Positions 17,705-26,451 of a stretch of DNA of 64,000 nucleotides are shown piece by piece. How positions within the stretch are numbered: position 1 is the stretch's first letter; every line of letters starts with the position of its first letter. Under the pieces are notes generated by a model. The model saw nothing but the letters and a program-made list of their open reading frames with translations, did not search any database and was not told the DNA's origin. Position numbers and translations under genes: made by a program. The stretch comes from Arcobacter sp. CECT 8986 (lineage in GTDB: Bacteria; Campylobacterota; Campylobacteria; Campylobacterales; Arcobacteraceae), in NCBI RefSeq assembly GCF_004116725.1, contig NZ_PDKG01000001.1, positions 62,001 through 126,000 of the forward strand. The letters run 5' to 3'.

Positions 17705-18669
17705 TATAAGAAAACTCCATTTTTTAAATAATATATAACTACATATAAACTACAAATTGATACAAAAATAGTATTAAATATTATTGAGTATTTATATGTA
17801 TAATCTAACTCTTTTTTTATAAGAGATTTTAGCACAAAGGAGCTTATTGCATAAAAAACCCCTAAGAAAAGACTCGTCCACAATATATAACCTATGTAAT
17901 AATACTCTTTTTGAAGCATACAAAAAGGGCATTTGTGTGTAGGCAATTGATAAATATATGTTCCAAAAAACTCTACAACACTTAAGTATGAAATATACAA
18001 AAATAGTATATTTACAATAAATGATAGAAAAGATTGTTTTGAAATATTTGCCATCAAAGTTAATAAATAAAATAGATAAAAAAGAATAATTAATTTATTA
18101 GTATCTAAACCAAAAGGTAAAGTACTACTTCCTTGTGCACCAAAAATAACTGTACAACATAGTACTAATTCATCTAAAGATATATTAGTAAAATATAATA
18201 TATCTAAAATATACTCTACTAAAGTTATAAAAAATATAAATATAAAAAAGTATAATTTTGTTTTTATATATGGATAATCTTTTTGTTTTAAATCTTCACT
18301 ATTTATTATTATCCAAATAGAGTTAAAAAAGACAATAAATATTTTAAGTGCTAAAAGCTTAATTCCATAATCATTTGCATTTATAACTCCAGCAGCACAC
18401 ATTGCTCCAGGAACTATATTTGATAAGTTATCAATAACATATGCAAAATAAGGAATTAAAGCTATTTTTACAACCAAAGTAAAAGAGATAATCAACATAA
18501 CTAAATATGATTTTTTCTCTAATTTATACTGTTTTGGTTTTGTAGAAGAAAAATCCCAATTTTTAATTATATCAATTGCAAAAAATAGTGCAAAAAACTC
18601 TAATAATATAATTATAGTTTCACTTGATAGATATATCAAAACTTCATTTGAAAGTAAAACTTCATTCAT
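17704..18669 (-). CDS. Polytopic membrane protein with CPFC motif, function unknown
   Basis: A 321-residue protein with about eight hydrophobic segments. I do not recognise a named family. Conspicuous cysteines are Cys91 in PGAMCAAGVINAND, Cys171-Cys172 in ELVLCCTVIFGAQG, and Cys247/Cys250 in PTHKCPFCMLQKEYY; the last is preceded by His246. These look like potential thiol-redox or soft-metal sites within or next to the membrane. It lies between an ABC ATPase and a NosL-like gene with one-base overlaps on both sides, so it is part of the same machine. Confidence 0.75.
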   Translation of the reverse strand: MNEVLLSNEVLIYLSSETIIILLEFFALFFAIDIIKNWDFSSTKPKQYKLEKKSYLVMLIISFTLVVKIALIPYFAYVIDNLSNIVPGAMCAAGVINANDYGIKLLALKIFIVFFNSIWIIINSEDLKQKDYPYIKTKLYFFIFIFFITLVEYILDILYFTNISLDELVLCCTVIFGAQGSSTLPFGLDTNKLIILFYLFYLLTLMANISKQSFLSFIVNILFLYISYLSVVEFFGTYIYQLPTHKCPFCMLQKEYYYIGYILWTSLFLGVFYAISSFVLKSLIKKELDYTYKYSIIFNTIFVSICSLYVVIYYLKNGVFL

Positions 18670-19337
18670 TACAGAATTTTTCCATTTTCCATATATATAG
18701 TTCTTGTTATTAAACTACTTTGTTCAAAAATATTATCATGAGTTGCTATAACCACTGTTTTTGATAACTTCTTAAATATTTGCAATGTTTTTAAAAACTT
18801 AAGGCTATTGTCTTTATCTAAGTTTGCAGTTGGTTCATCAAAAAGTAAAATATCTGCGTCACACACTAAGGCTCTTGCTATTGCAACTCTTTGTTTTTCA
18901 CCACCACTTAAATTTGATACTAATTCATCTTTTTTATGCTTTATATTAGCAATATCTAAAACATTTAAAACTTTTTCTTCTAACTGTTTTTTATTTAGAT
19001 TTTGAGGTATTAAAGGAACTATTATATTTTGATAAACATTCAAAGAACTAATCAAATTAAAATCTTGAAACACATAACCTATTTTTTTATTTCTAAAGTT
19101 AGAAGCATGTAAATCAGGCAACTTTGCGATATGCTCTTTATCAACTATAACATCACCACTTGTAGGCTTTTGTAAACTTGAGATTATAGATAGAAGTGTA
19201 GATTTTCCACTTCCACTTACACCTTTTAATAAAACTATCTCCTCTTTTTTAATTGAGAAGTTAATATTATTTAGAGCAATAAACTCATTTTTTTTATGTT
19301 GGTTATATATTTTATAAAGGTTTTTTATTTCTATCAT
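18669..19337 (-). CDS. ABC transporter ATP-binding protein (LolD/MacB type)
   Basis: Complete ABC ATPase of 222 residues: Walker A GVSGSGKSTLL, Q-loop in GYVFQDFNL, signature LSGGEKQRVAIARAL, Walker B ILLFDEPTANLD and H-loop VIATHDN. The short length and IALNNINFSIKK start fit the LolD/MacB/FtsE class that pairs with FtsX-type permeases, which work mechanically on the periplasmic side rather than as pores. The permease gene lies just upstream and overlaps by four bases. Confidence 0.93.
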   Translation of the reverse strand: MIEIKNLYKIYNQHKKNEFIALNNINFSIKKEEIVLLKGVSGSGKSTLLSIISSLQKPTSGDVIVDKEHIAKLPDLHASNFRNKKIGYVFQDFNLISSLNVYQNIIVPLIPQNLNKKQLEEKVLNVLDIANIKHKKDELVSNLSGGEKQRVAIARALVCDADILLFDEPTANLDKDNSLKFLKTLQIFKKLSKTVVIATHDNIFEQSSLITRTIYMENGKIL

Positions 19338-20512
19338 TTTATACTCTTTATTACATCAACAGTTGCTATTTTCCAAACAGGAACTAAAATTACACATAAA
19401 AATGGAACCACATAAAAAATAAATAGAGTTACAACAGAACCCAAAGATACATAAGGAGTCAATTCATATGCAATATCTAAGTTTGAATATCCTAAGAATA
19501 TATTTATTAAAAATGGTGCTTTTACTAAAAATACATAAATAAATGCAAGAATAATTCCAAAACTAAAAGAGAAAAAGGCAACTAAAAAGTTTTCTAATAC
19601 TTTTAGTTTCAAAATATCTTTTATACTCCATCCAACTGCTTTTAATATCGCTATTTCTTTTTTATCACTTGAATTTATCATGGAATATCTTTGGTAAAGT
19701 ATCAATAAAAAAGTAAGAATAACTACAATATACAAAATCAAAAACAACCCACCTTTATAATTAAATAGGTTTAAAAAGTGTGATTTCATATCATTTTTAG
19801 ATAAAACTCTTAAGTTATCATCTAATAAAATTAACTGCACTTTAATATTTTGTTTTTCTAACTCATTTGGCACATTTAAAGCAATATCTGTTGCTTTAAA
19901 TTCTCCAATACCCAAAATAATCTTTGCTAACTCTTTTGGCATAATTATCATATCATTTGATAAAAGAGAAGTTTTTGCATCTAAATTATCATAAATTTCT
20001 ACTTCTATTGATTCACCCAATGGTGTTGTAAAAAAATAGCTATTATCATATTTATATTTATCAAAAAGTTTTTTTACTCCATTTCCTATAATCATATACT
20101 CTTTTTGTAAAAACTTCTTCATATCAAGATTTTTGATTAAAACAGATAAATTTTTATTATTTTGTTCTTCAAAAAAATCAACACCAACAATAGTAAAACT
20201 CTGTTTTAAAGCTTTGAAATAGTATTTTCCATAAACTCTTGTTGTTACTTTATTTACTCCAAGAATAGATTCTATTTTATCTACTAAATCACTATTTATA
20301 TCTACAACTTGCCCTGCTTTCATTTTTTGAACTATAAAATCAGGTTGAGAATCAATAGAGTTTAAAATATCTTTTGAAATAGAATTAGAGATAAAATTTA
20401 CACTTGCAAGGATAAACACTAATATAGTTGAAATTATAAAAATTGAGATGTGTTTACTTTTATGTGTAAAAAGAAGTAAAAATAAAAAGTTATAAAAAGA
20501 TTTATTGAACAT
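19334..20512 (-). CDS. FtsX-type ABC transporter permease
   Basis: MacB/LolC-type permease of 392 residues: one N-terminal membrane helix (FIISTILVFILASVNFI), a large periplasmic domain of about 200 residues, then three helices including the FtsX core with KKEIAILKAVGWSIKDILKLK. I place the start at the ATG at 20512, which has AGGGA seven to eight bases upstream; the open frame continues upstream to 20611 but that part overlaps the preceding gene. It pairs with the ATPase downstream. Confidence 0.88.
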   Translation of the reverse strand: MFNKSFYNFLFLLLFTHKSKHISIFIISTILVFILASVNFISNSISKDILNSIDSQPDFIVQKMKAGQVVDINSDLVDKIESILGVNKVTTRVYGKYYFKALKQSFTIVGVDFFEEQNNKNLSVLIKNLDMKKFLQKEYMIIGNGVKKLFDKYKYDNSYFFTTPLGESIEVEIYDNLDAKTSLLSNDMIIMPKELAKIILGIGEFKATDIALNVPNELEKQNIKVQLILLDDNLRVLSKNDMKSHFLNLFNYKGGLFLILYIVVILTFLLILYQRYSMINSSDKKEIAILKAVGWSIKDILKLKVLENFLVAFFSFSFGIILAFIYVFLVKAPFLINIFLGYSNLDIAYELTPYVSLGSVVTLFIFYVVPFLCVILVPVWKIATVDVIKSIK

Positions 20513-20747
20513 ATATAAAATCCCTATGATTTGTATCTTTATTAAATAAATAAGCTCTATTTTGTATTTGAGTACTATCTTCTTGATAACTATTTGAAAA
20601 ATATATATCAAACTTGTTAGTCAATGCTGTTATGGCTTTTAGTTGATTTTGTTTTGATTGATTATCATAAGTATAAGAATAATAAAAAATAAAAGAAAAA
20701 CCTAAGAAAATTGTAAAAAATATCATCATAAAAACTTTATTAATCAT
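20502..20747 (-). CDS. Small membrane-anchored protein, first gene of the metal operon
   Basis: An 81-residue protein with an N-terminal hydrophobic helix (about residues 5-23) and a short polar tail, probably in the periplasm. No family is recognised. It overlaps the permease start by 11 bases and so is translationally coupled to it. It lies downstream of a regulated-looking promoter and an intrinsic-terminator-like hairpin, making it the first gene of a six-gene leftward operon. Confidence 0.65.
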   Translation of the reverse strand: MINKVFMMIFFTIFLGFSFIFYYSYTYDNQSKQNQLKAITALTNKFDIYFSNSYQEDSTQIQNRAYLFNKDTNHRDFIYVQ

Positions 20748-20772
20748 CTTGTTATCTTATTTAAAAATTAGT

Positions 20773-20802
20773 AAAAAAAAGCTTCACTTATAAAAGCGAA
20801 GC
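20773..20802 (-). terminator. Terminator-like hairpin in the leader of the metal operon
   Basis: Read leftward, a seven-base-pair stem (20796-20802 with 20781-20787, one G-U pair), eight-base loop and a run of eight T form a textbook intrinsic terminator. It lies after the candidate promoter at 20850-20881 and 26 bases before the first start codon at 20747, so it could act as an attenuator or end a short leader RNA. Confidence 0.55.
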
Positions 20803-20849
20803 CATCTTGATATATAAAAAATTAGTAGTGTTTGTTTATTCTTGTAATG

Positions 20850-20881
20850 ATTATACATCTGAAGTGTTAAGTAAGTGTTAA
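20850..20881 (-). promoter_or_regulatory. Tandem TTAACACT box with TATAAT -10 (metal operon promoter)
   Basis: Leftward, two identical octamers TTAACACT (20881-20874 and 20870-20863) are spaced by exactly 11 bp, then seven bases later comes a perfect TATAAT (20855-20850). Direct repeats at 11-bp spacing in place of a -35 box are typical of OmpR/PhoB-type activators. The same double octamer occurs ahead of exbB. An OmpR-type regulator gene lies about 3 kb away. Confidence 0.65.
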
Positions 20882-20951
20882 TTTTGTTTTTTAAACTTCT
20901 TTTTTTGTGAAATTATTATAATATAGGCAAAAATAATAACAAAGAGTAAAA

Positions 20952-21575
20952 ATGAGATTAATTATGTTTGATATGGATGGAACTTTAGTAAATAGTTCTT
21001 TTGCCATTACAAATACAATAAACTATGTAAGAGAAAATATTGGATTAAATAAATTAGAATCAAAATTTATACTAGAAAACCTTAATAACCCTACAATTAA
21101 TTCTGCTGAATTTTTTTATGGAACTCCTGATTTTACTGATGAACAAGTGGTATTATTTGAAGAGTATTATAATAAACACTGTATTAGCGACTTAGAGTTA
21201 TATGATGGAATCGAAAAACTAATTGATGATTTAAAAAGTGATTTTACACTTGCAGTTGCAACAAACTCAAACTCTACATATGCAAGAAAGATGCTAGAAC
21301 ATGTAGGAATTGCAAACTATTTTCCTACAATACTTGGATATGATAGTGTAATAAATCCAAAACCTCATCCTGAAATGGTTGAAAAAATTCTAAGTATGCA
21401 TAATGTACTAAATACCAATGCACAAATGATTGGTGACAGCCATAAAGATATACTTGCAGCTAAAAAAGCTGGTGTTGATTCTGTTTTAGTAAACTGGGGT
21501 TTTTCTGACCATAAAGAAGATGCAATTGAAACAATAGATGAATTAAGAGTAAAAATAACAGAAAAATTTAAATAA
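20952..21575 (+). CDS. HAD-superfamily phosphatase (phosphoglycolate phosphatase-like)
   Basis: Haloacid-dehalogenase hydrolase with all four motifs: FDMDGTLVNSS (nucleophile and acid/base Asp), AVATNSNST, Lys in NPKPHPEMV and IGDSHKDILAAKKAG. The helical cap between motifs I and II makes it a subfamily-I enzyme such as Gph or a beta-phosphoglucomutase-like phosphatase. The substrate is not evident. It is alone on its strand and its end overlaps the convergent tonB end by eight bases. AAAGAG lies seven bases before the ATG. Confidence 0.88.
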   Translation: MRLIMFDMDGTLVNSSFAITNTINYVRENIGLNKLESKFILENLNNPTINSAEFFYGTPDFTDEQVVLFEEYYNKHCISDLELYDGIEKLIDDLKSDFTLAVATNSNSTYARKMLEHVGIANYFPTILGYDSVINPKPHPEMVEKILSMHNVLNTNAQMIGDSHKDILAAKKAGVDSVLVNWGFSDHKEDAIETIDELRVKITEKFK

Positions 21576-22230
21576 GTCTATATGTTATTGGTATAGTAAT
21601 TACTAATGACTTTGGGACAGTAGGGAAATCTTTTGATGCATTTAAAATAGCATCAATTGTAGATTTTCTTAATAGTTTATGTCCTTTTAATACCTCAACA
21701 TCCTTAATACTTCCATTTTTTAATATTTTAAATCTTACTTTAACTTCACCTTGAATATTAAAGCTCTTTGCTCTTTTTGAATAGACTATATTTTTTTGAA
21801 TTAGTGTTCTTATTTTTCTTAGGTTTTTATTTATATATACTTTCTCTTGATTTATTTTTGGTTTTGATAGCTTTTGTTCTATTTTTTTATTTGTAGCTAT
21901 TTTCTTTACTTCTTCTTTTTGCTCTTTTTTTATTTGTTGTTTTTTTATACTCTGTTTTTTAACTACTGTTTTTTTGGGCTTTATAGTCTTTATAGTTTTA
22001 GTTTTTACTACTTTTCTTTCTTGAGTCTTTTTTACTATTTGCTTAGGCTTTTTAATATCTTTTTTTATACTTTTTTCTTCTACAATTGATACATAATTTA
22101 AAGATACTTTTTTTGTATTCTGTTTTTTATTTAAATCTATTTTTTTATTTGTATATGCATAATATAAACTTCCTATCACAAAAGCATATATTATTAGTGT
22201 TATAAAAAAAGAGTTAAGATATCTTTTCAT
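21568..22230 (-). CDS. tonB: TonB energy transducer
   Basis: TonB of 220 residues: N-terminal membrane anchor (FFITLIIYAFVIGSLYYAY), a long Lys-rich linker (about residues 30-135, with many KK, KPK and KQ repeats rather than the Pro-rich linker of enterobacteria), and the C-terminal TonB domain with GEVKVRFKILKNGSIKDVEV, TIDAILNASKDFP and the ending VTIPITYRLI. It couples the inner-membrane proton gradient to outer-membrane receptors. It overlaps exbD by four bases. Confidence 0.92.
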   Translation of the reverse strand: MKRYLNSFFITLIIYAFVIGSLYYAYTNKKIDLNKKQNTKKVSLNYVSIVEEKSIKKDIKKPKQIVKKTQERKVVKTKTIKTIKPKKTVVKKQSIKKQQIKKEQKEEVKKIATNKKIEQKLSKPKINQEKVYINKNLRKIRTLIQKNIVYSKRAKSFNIQGEVKVRFKILKNGSIKDVEVLKGHKLLRKSTIDAILNASKDFPTVPKSLVITIPITYRLI

Positions 22231-22604
22231 TTTTTTGTGATTATTGATATATTTTGTATATTGTTACTTTTTAATATATCTAAAACTTGAATAAATGAGT
22301 CAAACTTTGCATTCTTATCGCTTTTTATATTAATAGCTCTATTTTTATTAATAGTTAGAATAAAAGCTTCAATATCTTTTAGTGAACTTATTTTATTATC
22401 TAAATAGATAGTTCCATCACTTTTTATAGTAATTACACTACTTTTATTATCATTTATATTTGTAGAGTTTTTAGCATATGGTAAAGATATAGGAATTATT
22501 CCTTTTGATATAAAAGTTGAAGTCATCAACACAATAGCTAAAAGTACAAGTAATACATCAATAAAAGGAATTACATTAATAGAATCAAACTTCTTTAGTT
22601 TCAT
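22227..22604 (-). CDS. exbD: ExbD, TonB-complex proton channel subunit
   Basis: A 125-residue protein with the family start MKLKKFDSINVIPFIDVLLV in which Asp (PFIDVLLVLLAI) is the essential membrane carboxylate, followed by a short periplasmic domain. I place the start at ATG 22604, with GGAAAG six bases upstream; it then overlaps exbB by 20 bases. It lies between exbB and tonB in the standard order. Confidence 0.92.
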   Translation of the reverse strand: MKLKKFDSINVIPFIDVLLVLLAIVLMTSTFISKGIIPISLPYAKNSTNINDNKSSVITIKSDGTIYLDNKISSLKDIEAFILTINKNRAINIKSDKNAKFDSFIQVLDILKSNNIQNISIITKK

Positions 22605-23010
22605 ATTTGCTTTCCAGTACTTCTGCATATCTACTTAATATATTATAAAAAATCATTGAGATTATGGCAACAACCAATCCAATTGCTGTTGCTTTAAGTG
22701 CGAGGGCTAAAGATGCCATTATTTTAGTTGCTTGCATATCTACACTACTCATAGTCATAAAAGTAAGCATTATTGCAATAACAGTTCCAAGCAATCCAAT
22801 ATAAGGAGAATTTGAAGCTATTGTTCCTATTATAGTTAGATGTTTTGTAAGTGCTATATCTAAGGCTTTTTTATTTTTATAACTATTTACATCTATACTT
22901 TTATAAAATATAACTCTTTCTATAAAAAACCATACAGATAAAAAACTCATAAAAACTAATAAAACAACTACACCATAATCTACTAGATTTTTTAATAACT
23001 CTATACTCAT
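22585..23010 (-). CDS. exbB: ExbB, short Campylobacterota-type
   Basis: ExbB/MotA-TolQ family proton channel with three membrane helices. The conserved core is IASNSPYIGLLGTVIAIMLTF and ALALKATAIGLVVAIISMIFYN. At about 141 residues it is much shorter than the 230-244 residues of enterobacterial ExbB, lacking the long N-terminal part, as known for the Helicobacter type. The start is uncertain between ATG 23010 and TTG 23016. A candidate regulator box lies 43-61 bases upstream. Confidence 0.9.
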   Translation of the reverse strand: MSIELLKNLVDYGVVVLLVFMSFLSVWFFIERVIFYKSIDVNSYKNKKALDIALTKHLTIIGTIASNSPYIGLLGTVIAIMLTFMTMSSVDMQATKIMASLALALKATAIGLVVAIISMIFYNILSRYAEVLESKYETKEV

Positions 23011-23052
23011 TCTCAATCTTTATATTAAATTAATAATATTTTATTTTATGAG

Positions 23053-23071
23053 TGTTAAATTAGTGTTAATT
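23053..23071 (-). promoter_or_regulatory. Tandem TTAACACT box ahead of exbB
   Basis: Leftward, TTAACACT occurs twice (23071-23064 and 23060-23053) with 11-bp spacing, identical in sequence and period to the box at 20863-20881. The first copy overlaps the stop codon of the histidine kinase gene. A TATTAT hexamer lies 14 bases further on, giving TTAACA-N16-TATTAT. It implies that exbB-exbD-tonB can be switched separately from the upstream two-component genes. Confidence 0.6.
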
Positions 23072-23929
23072 AATAAGTTGTTTTTTTAGGTTTAACTCTA
23101 CTCTTGTAGCATCTTTTAAAGGAATAATATTAATAGCTATTTTATTTTTATCACAAAACTCTTTTACTATACTAAGTCCTAAACCAAAACCATTTTGTGA
23201 GCTATCTTCTTGAAAGAATCTATCAAATAGATAAAAAAGATGTTTTGTATCTATACTCTTTCCACTATTTTGGATATAAAGAATTGAACTATTTTCTATT
23301 CCTATGTTTATATATCCATTCTTTTTATTATATTTAATTGCATTTGACAATAAGTTATCAATAACCTTTGCAAAGCCATTTTTATCACTTTTTATAACTA
23401 TGTTTGTATTTAACTCTTTATTTATAGAGATATTTTGACTTTGTCTTATATCTTCTACTTTATCTAAGCTATTATCTACAATTTCATTTAAATGAAATGA
23501 ATCATTTTCTATATGGTCTATCTCTTTTTTTATACTATATTCCATATCTTCATATAATTTTAGTAAATCATCAGAAGCTTTTTTTATGCGCTCTAATCTT
23601 TTCAAAGCCTTTTCATCTGTAATTTTTCTTTGTAGCATTTGAGTGTTTAGCATAATTGTAGATACAGGAATATTTAACTCATGTATTGTCTCTTTTACTG
23701 TTTTACTTAAATTCTCATCACTTTTAAATAAAGGGTTTAAAATACTCTTACTTAAAATTAAAAATAAAAAAAGTGCAAATACAACTAAAGGCAAAATAAT
23801 AATAAGAAAGTTGTCTTTATTTAATCCAAAATAAGTTATTAATACATAATTTAAAAATAGTACAAGTATTGTAACAAATACAAAGATTATTGATAGAGAT
23901 ATTAAAAAATCTTTTACTTTAGAGTTCAA
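23066..23929 (-). CDS. Sensor histidine kinase
   Basis: A 287-residue kinase with two N-terminal membrane helices (about residues 8-33 and 41-60) and almost no periplasmic loop, so it may sense within the membrane or through a partner. The phospho-acceptor is His83 in ETIHELNIPVST. The ATPase domain shows the N-box VIDNLLSNAIKYNKK, a degenerate G1 (YIQNSGKSID) and G2 NGFGLGLSIVKEF. No HAMP domain. It overlaps the response regulator gene by 11 bases. Confidence 0.9.
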   Translation of the reverse strand: MNSKVKDFLISLSIIFVFVTILVLFLNYVLITYFGLNKDNFLIIILPLVVFALFLFLILSKSILNPLFKSDENLSKTVKETIHELNIPVSTIMLNTQMLQRKITDEKALKRLERIKKASDDLLKLYEDMEYSIKKEIDHIENDSFHLNEIVDNSLDKVEDIRQSQNISINKELNTNIVIKSDKNGFAKVIDNLLSNAIKYNKKNGYINIGIENSSILYIQNSGKSIDTKHLFYLFDRFFQEDSSQNGFGLGLSIVKEFCDKNKIAINIIPLKDATRVELNLKKQLIN

Positions 23930-24578
23930 GTTTATACCCTATTCCTTTTATATTTGTTATCTTATCTTTTCCTATTATCTTTTTTAGATTATTTATATAT
24001 ACTCTAATAGAACCTTCACTATACTCTTCACTTGTACTCCATAACTTAGAGATAATCATCTCTTTTGTTACAATTGAATCTTTATTTTCTAAAAATAGTT
24101 CTAATAAAAATGCAATCTTAATAGGAGTATTTAAATCAGTTCCATTTTTATAAACTCTTTTTGTAGAAGGATTAAACTTAATATCTTCAGATATACTAAT
24201 CTCTTCTAGTAACTTTCCACATCTTTTTAGAATAGATTTTATTCTTAAATTTAATTCATCTAAATCAACAGGCTTTTTTATATAATCATCACAACCACAA
24301 GAAAATCCATCTTCTAATGTTTGCTTATCTTTATATGATGTAAGATATATTGCTGGTGTTTCATCTCCACTTTGTCTTAATTGAGATAGTAGTTCTAATC
24401 CATTTATTTTAGGTACATTAATATCTAATAAATAAAGGTCATAATTATTTTCATAATTTAAATCTAAAGCCTTTTGACCATCTTGAGCAATATCTATAAA
24501 ATAACCCTCTTCTTCTAAAAAATCCTCTAATGTCTGAGCAAAAAGCTCATCATCTTCTAAAACTAAAATTCTATTCAT
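23919..24578 (-). CDS. OmpR-type response regulator
   Basis: A 219-residue regulator. The receiver domain has Asp9-Asp10, phospho-acceptor Asp52 in YLLDINVPKINGLELL, Thr80 and Lys102 in DDYIKKPVDLDEL. The C-terminal winged helix includes TKEMIISKLWSTSEEYSEGSIRVYINNLKK read in parts and ends NIKGIGYKLEL, typical of OmpR/PhoB DNA-binding domains that bind 11-bp-spaced direct repeats. It is upstream of the kinase and of exbB-exbD-tonB on the same strand and is the natural candidate to bind the TTAACACT boxes. Confidence 0.92.
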   Translation of the reverse strand: MNRILVLEDDELFAQTLEDFLEEEGYFIDIAQDGQKALDLNYENNYDLYLLDINVPKINGLELLSQLRQSGDETPAIYLTSYKDKQTLEDGFSCGCDDYIKKPVDLDELNLRIKSILKRCGKLLEEISISEDIKFNPSTKRVYKNGTDLNTPIKIAFLLELFLENKDSIVTKEMIISKLWSTSEEYSEGSIRVYINNLKKIIGKDKITNIKGIGYKLEL

Positions 24579-24684
24579 TGTTACTTTCTTTAAAAAAATA
24601 TTAATAATTTTATCAAAACAAGACTTATTTAATAAAATTTATTGTTATAATATATGGATAAACTACATTTTTTTAGGGATGGGC

Positions 24685-26451
24685 ATGATTAAAAACGTAG
24701 CTATTATTATACTTTTCTTATTTTTAGGATACTTTGTTGTTGCACAAGAAAATGTAAAAATTATTTTTTCTGGAATTGCAATATTTTTAATTGGTATGTA
24801 TTTTATGGAAAGTGGATTTAAACTATTTTCAGGTGGTGTTTTAGAAAAAATACTACAGAAATTCACAAGTAATTTATTTAAATCAATTACAACTGGTTTT
24901 TTTTCAACAACATTAGTACAAAGTTCATCTTTAATATCTGTTATTGTTATATCTTTTTTATCTGTTGAATTACTTACACTAACTCAAGGTATAGGAGTTA
25001 TTTTTGGTTCAAACATAGGAAGTACGACAACTGCTTGGATTGTTTCAAGCTTAGGATTAAAAATAAAAATATCTATGTATGCAATGCCAATGATTATATT
25101 TGGTGTTATTTTAAGATTTATGAAGAGCAATACTTATAAAGGTGTAGGAAACATCCTTTTAGGTTTAGGGTTTATATTTCTTGGTATTTCATATATGAAA
25201 GATGGTTTTGAGACACTAAAAGATTCCCTTGACTTAGCATCTTTTGCAATGGATGGATTTTTGGGTCTAATTGTATATATACTAATTGGTGCTGTTTCTA
25301 CTGTTATTATTCAATCAAGTGGTGCAACTATGGCTATTATCATCACTGCTTTAAGTTCAGGAAGCATAATCTACTTAAATGCTCTTGCTCTTACAATTGG
25401 AGCAAATGTTGGTACAACAGTTACTGCAATTATTGGTTCACTATCATCAAATGAAAATGGAAAAAGATTAGCTTTTGCTCACTTAGTTTTTAATGTTATT
25501 ACGGCATTAGTTGCTGTAATATTTCTTCACTATCTAAAAGATTTTGTTGATTTTCTCGCTCCTCATTTTGGTATAGATAATACAAATTATAGTATGAAAC
25601 TTGCACTATTTCATACTACATTTAATATCCTTGGAGTTATTCTTGTAGCTCCATTTATAAATGTTATTGTAAGTGTATCAGAAAAATTAATTAAGAAAAA
25701 AGTATCAAAATACTCAAAACCAAAATATCTATTACAATCAAATATAAATATTCCAGATGCTGCAATATTATCAATAAAAAAAGAGTGTATAAATCTATAT
25801 GAAAACTGCCAAAAAGCAATGCTTCATGCGATAAATCTTCATACATCAAACTTAAAAACAAAAGATGATTTAAAAGCTGAACTTTCAAAAGAGATTAAAA
25901 AAATAGATACTAATATTGATGAAATCTATCAAGATAATCTAAAAGCTTTATATAGTGAGATAATTAGATACTCATCTTTTGCACAAGAACATATGACAAG
26001 TCCTCAACTAAAAAGAGTTGGTGATTTTAAAAGATGTTCAAAACAAATAATTGAAGTATTAAAAGATATACGAGATATTCAAAGAAATGTAAATTTCTAT
26101 TTAAAAAGCAAAAATGAATACATCAAAAAAGAGTATAATATTTTAAGAGAAGAGTTAGCAACTATACTTATTGATATAAATTACTTAGATAATGATGAAC
26201 TATCAGAAGTGGAAAAACTAACTCAAATAGAGATGATAAAAGAGTTATTAAGTAAAAATGACCTTTCAAATAGTGAAAAAATTGATGTTTTAATTAGAGA
26301 AGATAAAATTAAAGCAACGATGGCAACATCACTTATAAATGATAGTGCTTCTGTATATACAATACAGAAAAATCTAGTAGAGATTGCAACTTTATTGTTT
26401 ATAAAAGATGAAGTAATTAAAGAGATAGGAGAACAAACAAATGCCTCTTAA
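24685..26451 (+). CDS. Na/Pi cotransporter family protein with PhoU-like tail
   Basis: Membrane transporter with two Na_Pi_cotrans repeats: TTLVQSSSLISVIVISFL near residue 75 and STVIIQSSGATMAIIITAL near 210, each with the QSS motif, plus GSNIGSTTTAWIVSS and GANVGTTVTAIIGS. The C-terminal 240 residues are helical and charged, resembling PhoU. It probably moves phosphate or another anion with sodium. The ATG at 24685 is preferred to that at 24679 because AGGGA lies five bases upstream. It overlaps the small gene downstream by 11 bases. Confidence 0.9.
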   Translation: MIKNVAIIILFLFLGYFVVAQENVKIIFSGIAIFLIGMYFMESGFKLFSGGVLEKILQKFTSNLFKSITTGFFSTTLVQSSSLISVIVISFLSVELLTLTQGIGVIFGSNIGSTTTAWIVSSLGLKIKISMYAMPMIIFGVILRFMKSNTYKGVGNILLGLGFIFLGISYMKDGFETLKDSLDLASFAMDGFLGLIVYILIGAVSTVIIQSSGATMAIIITALSSGSIIYLNALALTIGANVGTTVTAIIGSLSSNENGKRLAFAHLVFNVITALVAVIFLHYLKDFVDFLAPHFGIDNTNYSMKLALFHTTFNILGVILVAPFINVIVSVSEKLIKKKVSKYSKPKYLLQSNINIPDAAILSIKKECINLYENCQKAMLHAINLHTSNLKTKDDLKAELSKEIKKIDTNIDEIYQDNLKALYSEIIRYSSFAQEHMTSPQLKRVGDFKRCSKQIIEVLKDIRDIQRNVNFYLKSKNEYIKKEYNILREELATILIDINYLDNDELSEVEKLTQIEMIKELLSKNDLSNSEKIDVLIREDKIKATMATSLINDSASVYTIQKNLVEIATLLFIKDEVIKEIGEQTNAS

